This document shows positions 52,161 through 62,579 of a DNA stretch of 64,000 nt, one piece after another. Source of the stretch: Amaranthus tricolor (Eukaryota; Streptophyta; Magnoliopsida; Caryophyllales; Amaranthaceae). The stretch covers positions 14,275,783-14,339,782 of the forward strand of contig NC_080055.1 in the NCBI RefSeq assembly GCF_026212465.1, in the 5' to 3' direction. The notes under the pieces are model-generated. The model was not told the origin of the DNA, did not search any database, and saw nothing but the letters and a program-made list of their open reading frames with translations. The translations under genes and the position numbers were made by a program. The first letter of the stretch is position 1. Each line of letters opens with the position of its first letter.

Positions 52161-52574
52161 TATACTAAAAATTACGTGTTAAGTTGCGATTTTAAGGGTT
52201 TTTTTAAGCGTTTTTTGCACTTTTGCGCATAAAGTAGATCAAACTTGGTTTGTTTTGCATGAAACTTGGCACACAACAGTATTTGGTAAATATTATCGTG
52301 TTTAAGTTGTTAGAATTTTAAATCATAGTCATATACCAGAAATTACGTGTTAAGTTGCGATTTTTAAGGGTTTTTAAAGCGTTTTTGGCACTTTTGCGCC
52401 TAAAGTAGCTCAAATTTGGTTTGTTTTGCACGAAACTTGGCAAACACCACTATTTGGTATGTTTTGTTGCGTTGAAGTGGTTAGAATTGTAAATCATAGT
52501 CATATACTAGAAATCACGTGTTAAGTTGTGATTTCAAGGGTTTTTTTTAAGCGTTTTTTGCACTTTTGCGCATA

Positions 52575-53300
52575 AAGTAACTCAAACTTGGTTTGTTTTG
52601 CACGAAACATTAAATACAACACTATTTGGTATATATTACTGTGTTGAAGTTGTTAGAATTTTAAATAATAGTCGTATGCTTGATATTACCCGTTAAGTTG
52701 CTATTTTAAGGGTTTTTAAGCATTTTTGGCACTTTTGCGCATAAAGTAGCTCAAACTTTGTTTGTTTTGCACGAAACTTGGCACACAACACTATTTTGTA
52801 TATATTATTGTGTTGAAGTTGTTAGAATTGTAAATCATAGTCATATGCTAGAAATTACGTGTTAAGTTGCTATTTTAAGGGTTTTTAAGCGTTTTTGGCA
52901 CTTTTGCGCAAAAAGTAACTAAAACTTGGTTTGTTTTGCACGAAACTTGGCAAACAACACTATTGGTATATTGTGTTGTGTTGAAGTGGTTAGAATAGTA
53001 AATCATAGTCATATACTAGAAATTACGTGTTAAGTTGCGATTTTTAAGGGTTTTTAAAGCGTTTTTGGCACTTTTGCGCCTAAAGTAGCTCAAACTTGGT
53101 TTGTTTTGCACGAAACTTGGCAAACACCACTATTTGGTATATTTTGTTGTGTTGAAGTGGTTAAAAATTGTAAATCATAGTCATATACTAGAAATTACGT
53201 GTTAAGTTGCGATTTTAAGGGTTTTTTAAAGCGTTTTTTTGCACTTTTGCGCATAAAGTAGATCAAACTTGGTTTGTTTTGCATGAAACTTGGCACACAA
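52575..53300 (+). repeat. Duplicated segment, right copy (offset about 1,704 bp)
   Basis: Partner of 50870-51600. Private differences include CATTAAATACAAC near 52608 and TAAATAATAG near 52663. The CCCGTTAAG monomer type also occurs near 49628 and 54225, so four copies of that type stand in this region. Confidence 0.75.
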
Positions 53301-55273
53301 CAGTATTTGGTAAATATTATCGTGTTCAAGTTGTTAGAATTTTAAATCATAGTCATATACCAGAAATTACGTGTAAAGATGCGATTTTAAGGGTTTTTAA
53401 AGCGTTTTTTGGCACTTTTGCGCCTAAAGTATCTCAAACTTGGTTTGTTTTGCACGAAACTTGGAAAACACCACTATTTGGTATATTTTGTTGTGTTGAA
53501 GTGGATAGAGTTGTAAATCATAGTCATATACTATAAATTACGTGTTAAGTTGCGATTTTAAGGATTTTTTAAGCGTTTTTTTGCACTTTTGTGCATATAG
53601 TAGATGAAACTTGGTTTGTTTTGCACGAAACATGGCACACAACAGTATTTGGTAAATATTATCGTGTTTAAGTTGTTAGAATTGTAAATCATAGTCATAT
53701 ACCAGAAATTACGTTGTTAAGTTGCGATTTTAAGGGTTTTTTTAAGCGTTTTTGGCACTTTTGCGCATAAAGTAGCTCAAACCTGGTTTGTTTTGCACGA
53801 AACATGGCACACAACACTATTTGGTATATATTATTGTCTTAAAGTGGTTAGAAGTTTAAATTATAGTCATATACTAGAAATTACGTGTTAAGTTGCGATT
53901 TTAAGGGTTTTTATTCGTTTTTGGCACTTTTGCACCTAAAGTAGCTCAAACTTGGTTTGTTTTGCACGAAACTTGGCAAACACCACTATTTGGTATATTT
54001 TGTTGCGTTGAAGTGGTTAGAATTGTAAATCATAGTCATATACTAGAAATTACGTGTTAAGTTGTGATTTTAAGGGTTTTTTTTAGCGTTTTTTGCACTT
54101 TTGCGCATTAAGTAGATCATACTTGGTTTGTTTTGCACGAAACGTTGCACACAACACTATTTGGTATATATTACTGTGTTGAAGTTTTTTAGAATTGTAA
54201 ATCATAGTCGTATGCTTGTTATTACCCGTTAAGTTGCTATTTTAAGGGTTTTTAAGCGTTTTTGGCACTTTTGCGCATAAAGTAGCTCAAACTTGGTTTG
54301 TTTTGCACGAAACTTGGCACACAACCCTATTTTGTATATATTATTGTGTTGAAGTTATTAGAAGTTTAAACCATAGTCATATACTAGAAATTACGTGTTA
54401 AGTTGCAATTTTAAGGGTTTTTATTCGTTTTTGGCACTTTTGCGCCTAAAGTAGCTCAAACTTGGTTTTGTTTTGCACGAAAATTGGCAAACACCACTAT
54501 TTGGTATATTTTGTTGTGTTGAAGTGGTTAGAATTGTAAATCATAGTCATATACTAGAAATTACGTGTTAAGTTGCGATTGTAAGGGTTTTTTTAAGCGT
54601 TTTTTGCACTTTTGCGCATAAAGAAGATCAAACTTGGTTTGTTTTGCACGAAACTTGGCACACAACACTATTTGGTATATATTATTGTGTTGAAGTTATT
54701 AGAATTGTAAATCATAGTCATATGCTAGATATTACGTGTTAAGTTGCTATTTTAAGGGTTTTTAAGCGTTTTTGGCACTTTTGCGCATAAAGTAACTCAA
54801 ACTTTGTTTGTTTTGCACGAAACTTGGAAAACAATACTATAGGTATATTATGTTGGGTTGAAGTGGTTAGAATTGTAAATCATAGTCATATACGAGAAAT
54901 TACATGTAAAGTTGCGATTTTAAGGGGTTTTAAAGCGTTTTTGGCACTTTTGCGCCTAAAGTAGCTCAAATTTGGATTGTTTGCACGAAACTTGGCAAAC
55001 AACACTATTGGTATATTGTGTTGTGTTGAAGTGGTTAGAATAGTAAATCATAGTCATACACTAGAAATTACGTGTTAAGTTGCGATTTTAAGGGCTTTTA
55101 AAGCGTTTTTGGCAGTTTTGCGCCTAAAGTAGCTCAAACTTGGTTTGTTTTGCACGAAACTTGGCAAACACCACTATTTGGTATATTTTGTTGTGTTGAA
55201 GTAGTTAGAATTGTAAATCATAGTCATATACTAGAAATTACGTGCTAAGTTGTGATTTTAAGGGTTTTTTAAG
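53230..55273 (+). repeat. About 2.05-kb duplicated segment, right copy
   Basis: Partner of 48640-50680 at an offset of about 4.6 kb (27 monomers). Differences from the left copy are single bases and T-run lengths, for example GGAAAAC at about 53463. It includes e'd' pair copy 6 at 53391-53722. It runs into the N gap, so the duplication may be longer. Confidence 0.85.
53391..53722 (+). repeat. e'd' monomer pair, copy 6
   Basis: Shares GTATCTC, GGATAGAGTTG and TACTATAAATT with copy 5. Private changes are GGAAAACACC and TGTGCATATAG in the d' half. Confidence 0.82.
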
Positions 55274-55373
55274 NNNNNNNNNNNNNNNNNNNNNNNNNNN
55301 NNNNNNNNNNNNNNNNNNNNNNNNNNNNNNNNNNNNNNNNNNNNNNNNNNNNNNNNNNNNNNNNNNNNNNNNN
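55274..55373. other. Assembly gap, exactly 100 N
   Basis: A second run of exactly 100 N, again a placeholder. Orientation is the same on both sides, but the monomer subfamily changes from TTTTAAGGGTTTTT to TTTTATGCGTTTTT. The true transition between subfamilies is hidden or may be a scaffold join. Confidence 0.98.
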
Positions 55374-57860
55374 TTTTATGCGTTTTTAAACGTTTTTGGC
55401 ACTTTTACGCTTAAAGTAGCTCAAACTTGGTTTGTTTTGCACGAAACATGGCACACAACACTATTTCGTATATATTTTTGTGTTTAAGTGGTTAGAATTG
55501 AAAATTATAGTCATACGCTAGAAATTACGTATTAAATTGCGATTTTATGCGTTTTTAAGCGTTTTTGGGCCTTTTGCGCATAAAGTAGCTCAAACTTGGT
55601 TTCTTTTGCACGAAACATGGCACACAACACTATTTGGTATATATTATTGTGTTGAATTGGTTAGAATTGAATATCATAGTCATATGCTAGAAATTACGTG
55701 TTAAGTTACGATTTTATGCGTTTTTAAGCGTTTTTGGCACTTTTGCGCATAAAGTAGCTTAAACTTGGTTTGTTTTGCACGAAACTTGGCACACAATACT
55801 ATTTGGTATATATTATTGGGTTGAAGTGGTTAGAATTGAAAATCATAGTCATATGCTAGAAATTACGTGTTAAGTTGCGATTTTATGCGTTTTTAAGCGT
55901 TTTTGGAACTTTTGCGCATAAAGTAGCTCAAATTTTGTTTGTTTTGCACGAAACTTGGCACACAACACTATTTGGTATATATTATTGTGTTGAAGTGGTT
56001 AGAATTGAAAATCATAGTCATACGCTAGAAATTACGTGTGAAGTTGCGGTTTTATGCGTTTTTAAGCGTTTTTGGCGCTTTTGCACATAAAGTAGTTTAA
56101 ACTTGGTTTGTTTTGCACGAAACTTCGCACACTATACTATTTGGTATATATTATTGTGTTGAAGTGGTTAGAATTGAAAGTCATAGTCATATGCTAGAAA
56201 TTACGTGTTAAGTTGCGATTTTATACGTTTTTGGCACTTTTGCGCATAAAGTAGCTCAAATTTTGTTTGTTTTGCATGAAACTTGGCACACAACACTATG
56301 TGGTATATATTATGGTGTTAAAGTGGTTAGAATTGAAAATCATAGTCATATGCCAGAAATTACGTGTCAAGTTGCGATTTTATGCGTTTTTAAACGTTTT
56401 TGGCACTTTTGCCCTTAAAGTAGCTCAAACTTGGTTTGTTTTGCACGAAACATGGCACACAATACTATTTGGTATATATTTTTGTGTTGAAGTGGTTAGA
56501 ATTGAAAATCATAGTCATACGCTAGAAATTACGTATTAAGTTGCGATTTTATGCGTTTTTAAGCGTTTTTGGGCCTTTTGCGCATAAAGTAGCTCAAACT
56601 TGGTTTGTTTTGCACGAAACTTGGCACACTACACTATTTGGTATATATTATTGTGTTTAAGTTGTTTGAATTGAAAATCATAGTCAAATGCTAGAAATTA
56701 CGTGTTAAGTTGCGAGTTTATACGTTTTTTAAGCCTTTTTGGCACTTTTGCTCATAAAGTAGCTCAACCTTTGTTTGTTTTGCACGAAACTTGGCACACT
56801 ACACTATTTGATATATATTATTGTGTTGAAGTGGTTAGATTTGAAAATCATAGTCATATGCTAGAAATTACGTGTTAAGTTGCGATTTTATGCGTTTTTA
56901 AGCGTTTTTGGAACTATTGCGCATAAAGTAGCTCAAATTTTGTTTGTTTTGCACGAAACTTGGCACACAACACTATTTGGTATATATTATTGTGTTGAAG
57001 TGGTTAGAATGGAAAGTCATAGTCATACGCTAGAAATTACGTGTGAAGTTGCGATTTTATGCGTTTTTAAGCGTTTTTGGCACTTTTGCACATAAAGTAG
57101 TTTAAACTTGGTTTGTTTTTGCATGAAACTTCGCACACTATACTATTTGGTATATATTAATTGGTTGAAGTGGTTATAATTGAAAGTCATAGTCATATGC
57201 TAGAAATTACGTGTTAAGTTGCGATTTTATACGTTTTTGGCAGTTTTGCGCATAAAGTAGCTCAAATTTTGTTTGTTTTGCATGAAACTTGGCACACAAC
57301 ACTATGTGGTATATATTATGGTGTTAAAGTGGTTAGAATTGAAAATCATAGTCATATGCAAGAAATTACATGTTAAGTTGTGATTTTATGCGTTTTAAAA
57401 CGTTTTTGGCACTTTTGCGCTTAAAGTAGCTCAAAACTTGGTTTGTTTTGCACGAAACATGGCACACAACACTATTTGGTATATATTTTTGTGTTTAAGT
57501 GGTTAGAATTGAAAATCATAGTCATATGCTACAAATTACGTATTAAGTTGCGATTTTATGCGTTTTTAAGCGTTTCTGGGCCTTTTGCGCATAAAGTAGC
57601 TCAAACTTGGTTCATTTTGCACAAAACTTGGCACACAACACTATTTGGAATATATTATTGTTTTGAAGTGGTTAGAATTGAAAATCATAGTCATATGCTT
57701 TAAATTACGTGTTAAGTTGATATTTTATGCGTTTTTAAACGTTTTTGGCACTTTTGCGCTTAAAGTAGCTCAAACTTGGTTTGTTTTGCACGAAACATGG
57801 CACACAACACTATTTAGAATATATTATTGTGTTTAGTTGGTTAGAATTGAAAATCATAGT
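55374..57860 (+). repeat. Irregular left part of the 14-mer array
   Basis: Contains the same monomer kinds as the later units, but the two TAGTTTAAAC monomers stand about 1,005 bp apart (near 56093 and 57098) instead of about 505 bp. Three monomers (about 56390-56890) are therefore extra relative to units A and B. The stretch 57100-57860 matches 59460-60221 in order. Confidence 0.8.
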
Positions 57861-57866
57861 CACGTG
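57861..57866. other. CACGTG palindrome, once per 14-mer unit
   Basis: TAGTCACGTGCTAG replaces the usual TAGTCATATGCTAG in one of fourteen monomers. It recurs at 60222 and 62580. It lies about 15 bp to the left of where CACGTG stands in monomer a of the 6-mer HOR, so the two sites arose independently. Confidence 0.6.
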
Positions 57867-60221
57867 CTAGAAATTACGTGTTAAGTTACGATTTTATGCG
57901 TTTTTAAGCGTTTTTGACACTTTTGCGCATAAAGTAGCTTAAACTTGGTTTGTTTTGCACGAAACTTGGCACACTACACTATTTGGTATATATTATTGTG
58001 TTTAGTTTTTAGAATTGAAAATCATAGTCATATGCTAGAAATTACGTGTTAAGTTGCGATTTTATGCGTTTTTATGCGTTTTTGGCACTTTTACGCATAA
58101 AGTAGCTCAAACTTTGTTTGTTTTGCACGAAACTTGGCACACAACACTATGTGGTATATATTATTATGTTGAAGTGGTTAGAATTGAAAATCATATTCAT
58201 ATCCCAGAAATTACGTGTTAAGTTGATATTTTATGCGTTTTTAAACGTTTTTTGGCACTTTTGCGCTTAAAATAGCTCAAACTTGATTTGTTTTGCACGA
58301 AACATGGCAAACAACACTATTTGGTATATATTATTGTGTTGAATTGGTTAGAATTGAAAATCATAGTCATATGCAAGAAATTACGTGTTAAGTTACGATT
58401 TTATGCGTTTTTAAGCGTTTTTGGAACTTTTACGCATAAAGTAGCTCAAATTTTGTTTGTTTTGCACGAAACTTGGCACACAATACTATTTGGTATATAT
58501 TATTGGGTTGAAGTGGTTAGAATTGAAAATCATAGTCATACGCTAGAAATTACGTGTGAAGTTACGATTTTATGCGTTTTTAAGCGTTTTTGGCACTTTT
58601 GCGCATAAAGTAGCTTAAACTTGGTTTGTTTTGCACGAAACTTGGCACACTACACTATTTGGTATATATTATTGTGTTTAAGTTGTTAGATTTGAAAATC
58701 ATAGTCATATGCTAGAAATTACGTGTTAAGTTGCGATTTTATGCGTTTTTTAAGCCTTTTTGGCACTTTTGCTCATAAAGTAGCTCAAATTTTGTTTGTT
58801 TTGCACGAAACTTGGCACACAACACTATTTGGTATATATTATTTTGTTAAAGTGGTTAGAATTGAAAATCATAGTCATACGCTAGAAATTACGTGTGAAG
58901 TTGCGATTTTATGCGTTTTTAAGCGTTTTTGGCACTTTTGCACATAAAGTAGTTTAAACTTGGTTTGTTTTGCACGAAACTTCGCACACTATACTATTTG
59001 GTATATATTATTGTGTTAAAGTGGTTAGAATTGAAAATCATAGTCATATGCCAGAAATTACGTGTTAAGTTGCGATTTTATGCGTTTTTAAACGTTTTTT
59101 GGCACTTTTGCGCTTAAAGTAGCTCAAATTTTGTTTGTTTTGCATGAAACTTGGCACACAACACTATGTGGTATATATTATGGTGTTAAAGTGGTTAGAT
59201 TTGAAAATCATAGTCATATGCCAGAAATTACGCGTTAAGTTGCGATTTTATGCGTTTTTTAAGCGTTTTTTGGAACTATTGCGCATAAAGTAGCTCAAAT
59301 TTTGTTTGTTTTGCACGAAACTTGGCACACAACACTATTTGGTATATATTATTGTGTTGAAGTGGTTAGAATTGAAAGTCATAGTCATACGCTAGAAATT
59401 ACGTGTGAAGTTGCGATTTTATGCGTTTTTAAGCGTTTTTTGCACTTTTGCACATAAAGTAGTTTAAACTTGGTTTGTTTTGCATGAAACTTCGCACACT
59501 ATACTATTTGGTATATATTATTGTGTTGAAGTGGTTATAATTGAAAGTCATAGTCATATGCTAGAAATTACGTGTTAAGTTGCGATTTTATACGTTTTTG
59601 GCAGTTTTGCGCATAAAGTAGCTCAAATTTTGTTTGTTTTGCATGAAACTTGGCACACAACACTATGTGGTATATATTATGGTGTTAAAGTGGTTAGAAT
59701 TGAAAATCATAGTCATATGTAAGAAATTACATGTTAAGTTGTGATTTTATGCGTTTTTAAACGTTTTTGGCACTTTTGCGCTTAAAGTAGCTCAAACTTG
59801 GTTTGTTTTGCACGAAACATGGCACACAACACTATTTGGTATATATTTTTGTGTTTAAGTGGTTAGAATTGAAAATCATAGTCATACGCTACAAATTACG
59901 TATTAAGTTGCGATTTTATACGTTTTTAAGCGTTTTTTGGGCCTTTTGCGCATAAAGTAGCTCAAACTTGGTTTATTTTGCACAAAACATGGCACACAAC
60001 ACTATTTGGAATATATTATTGTTTTGAAGTGGTTAGAATTGAAATTCATAGTCATATGCTTTAAATTACGTGTTAAGTTGATATTTTATGCGTTTTTAAA
60101 CGTTTTTGGCACTTTTGCGCTTAAAGTAGCTCAAACTTGGTTTGTTTTGCACGAAACATGGCACACAACACTATTTAGAATATATTATTGTGTTTAGTTG
60201 GTTAGAATTGAAAATCATAGT
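57861..60221 (+). repeat. 14-mer HOR unit A (2,361 bp)
   Basis: Delimited by the CACGTGCTAG mark that occurs once per unit. Distinct members in order include ACACTACACTATTTGG with TTTAGTTTTTAG, ATTCATATCCCAG, AACTTGATTTG, TTTGGAACTTTTACGC, AAGCCTTTTTGGC, TAGTTTAAAC, ACTATGTGGTATATATTATGG, GGAACTATTGCGC, a second TAGTTTAAAC and GGGCCTTTTGCGC. Unit B repeats this order. Confidence 0.9.
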
Positions 60222-62579
60222 CACGTGCTAGAAATTACGTGTTAAGTTACGATTTTATGCGTTTTTAAGCGTTTTTGACACTTTTGCGCATAAAGTAGCT
60301 TAAACTTGGTTTGTTTTGCACGAAACTTGGCACACTACACTATTTGGTATATATTATTGTGTTTAGTTTTTAGAATTGAAAATCATAGTCATATGCTAGA
60401 AATTACGTGTTAAGTTGCGATTTTATGCGTTTTTAAGCGTTTTTGGCACTTTTACGCATAAAGTAGCTCAAACTTTGTTTGTTTTGCACGAAACTTGGCA
60501 CACAACACTATGTGGTATATATTATTATGTTGAAGTGGTTAGAATTGAAAATCATATTCATATCCCAGAAATTACGTGTTAAGTTGATATTTTATGCGTT
60601 TTTAAACGTTTTTGGCACTTTTGCGCTTAAAAGAGCTCAAACTTGATTTGTTTTGCACGAAACATGGCAAACAACACTATTTGGTATATATTATTGTGTT
60701 GAATTGGTTAGAATTGAAAATCATAGTCATATGCAAGAAATTACGTGTTAAGTTACGATTTTATGCGTTTTTAAGCGTTTTTGGAACTTTTACGCATAAA
60801 GTAGCTCAAATTTTGTTTGTTTTGCACGAAACTTGGCACACAATACTATTTGGTATATATTATTGGGTTGAAGTGGTTAGAATTGAAAATCATAGTCATA
60901 CGCTAGAAATTACGTGTGAAGTTACGATTTTATGCGTTTTTAAGCGTTTTTGGCACTTTTGCGCATAAAGTAGCTTAAACTTGGTTTGTTTTGCACGAAA
61001 CTTGGCACACTACACTATTTGGTATATATTATTGTGTTTAAGTTGTTAGATTTGAAAATCATAGTCATATGCTAGAAATTACGTGTTAAGTTGCGATTTT
61101 ATGCGTTTTTTAAGCCTTTTTGGCACTTTTGCTCATAAAGTAGCTCAAATTTTGTTTGTTTTGCACGAAACTTGGCACACAACACTATTTGGTATATATT
61201 ATTTTGTTGAAGTGGTTAGAATTGAAAATCATAGTCATACGCTAGAAATTACGTGTGAAGTTGCGATTTTATGCGTTTTTTAAGCGTTTTTGGCACTTTT
61301 GCACATAAAGTAGTTTAAACTTGGTTTGTTTTGCACGAAACTTCGCACACTATACTATTTGGTATATATTATTGTGTTAAAGTGGTTAGAATTGAAAATC
61401 ATAGTCATATGCCAGAAATTACGTGTTAAGTTGCGATTTTATGCGTTTTTAAACGTTTTTGGCACTTTTGCGCTTAAAGTAGCTCAAATTTTGTTTGTTT
61501 TGCATGAAACTTGGCACACAACACTATGTGGTATATATTATGGTGTTAAAGTGGTTAGAATTGAAAATCATAGTCATATGCCAGAAATTACGTGTTAAGT
61601 TGCGATTTTATGCGTTTTTAAGCGTTTTTGGAACTATTGCGCATAAAGTAGCTCAAATTTTTGTTTGTTTTGCACGAAACTTGGCACACAACACTATTTG
61701 GTATATATTATTGTGTTGAAGTGGTTAGAATTGAAAGTCATAGTCATACGCTAGAAATTACGTGTGAAGTTGCGATTTTATGCGTTTTTAAGCGTTTTTG
61801 GCACTTTTGCACATAAAGTAGTTTAAACTTGGTTTGTTTTGCATGAAACTTCGCACACTATACTATTTGGTATATATTATTGTGTTGAAGTGGTTATAAT
61901 TGAAAGTCATAGTCATATGCTAGAAATTACGTGTTAAGTTGCGATTTTATACGTTTTTGGCAGTTTTGCGCATAAAGTAGCTCAAATTTTGTTTGTTTTG
62001 CATGAAACTTGGCACACAACACTATGTGGTATATATTATGGTGTTAAAGTGGTTAGAATTGAAAATCATAGTCATATGCAAGAAATTACATGTTAAGTTG
62101 TGATTTTATGCGTTTTTAAACGTTTTTGGCACTTTTGCGCTTAAAGTAGCTCAAACTTGGTTTGTTTTGCACGAAACATGGCACACAACACTATTTGGTA
62201 TATATTTTTGTGTTTAAGTGGTTAGAATTGAAAATCATAGTCATACGCTACAAATTACGTATTAAGTTGCGATTTTATGCGTTTTTAAGCGTTTTTGGGC
62301 CTTTTGCGCATAAAGTAGCTCAAACTTGGTTTATTTTGCACAAAACTTGGCACACAACACTATTTGGAATATGATATTGTTTTGAAGTGGTTAGAATTGA
62401 AAATCATAGTCATATGCTTGAAATTACGTGTTAAGTTGATATTTTATGCGTTTTTAAACGTTTTTGGCACTTTTGCGCTTAAAGTAGCTCAAACTTGGTT
62501 TGTTTTGCACGAAACATGGCACACAACACTATTTAGAATATATTATTGTGTTTAGTTGGTTAGAATTGAAAATCATAGT
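60222..62579 (+). repeat. 14-mer HOR unit B (2,358 bp)
   Basis: Fourteen cores were counted, near 60313, 60483, 60651, 60820, 60990, 61161, 61330, 61500, 61670, 61838, 62000, 62165, 62333 and 62500. Differences from unit A that I spotted are single bases or one-base T-run changes (AAAAGAGCTC against AAAATAGCTC, TTTTGTTGAAG against TTTTGTTAAAG), so homogenisation is strong. Confidence 0.92.

Larger units (their letters stand above)
49186..55273 (+). repeat. Diverged satellite region, no 6-mer rhythm
   Basis: About 36 monomers in the same orientation. Many have private features: TATTACCCGTTAAG (four times), CAATACTATAGG, GTAACTCAAAC, GCATGAAAC, TTTGCACC. Monomers no longer follow a-b-c-d-e-f, but long duplications exist inside the region. 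Greater divergence beside a homogeneous HOR core is the usual layout of satellite array edges. No gene or inserted element was seen. Confidence 0.88.

Noticed and set aside
60612..60968. Longest open frame, 118 codons, repeated at 58288 and 63008
   Set aside because: It repeats with the 2.36-kb HOR period and spans two monomers of the repeat. Conservation follows from array homogenisation, not from protein selection.
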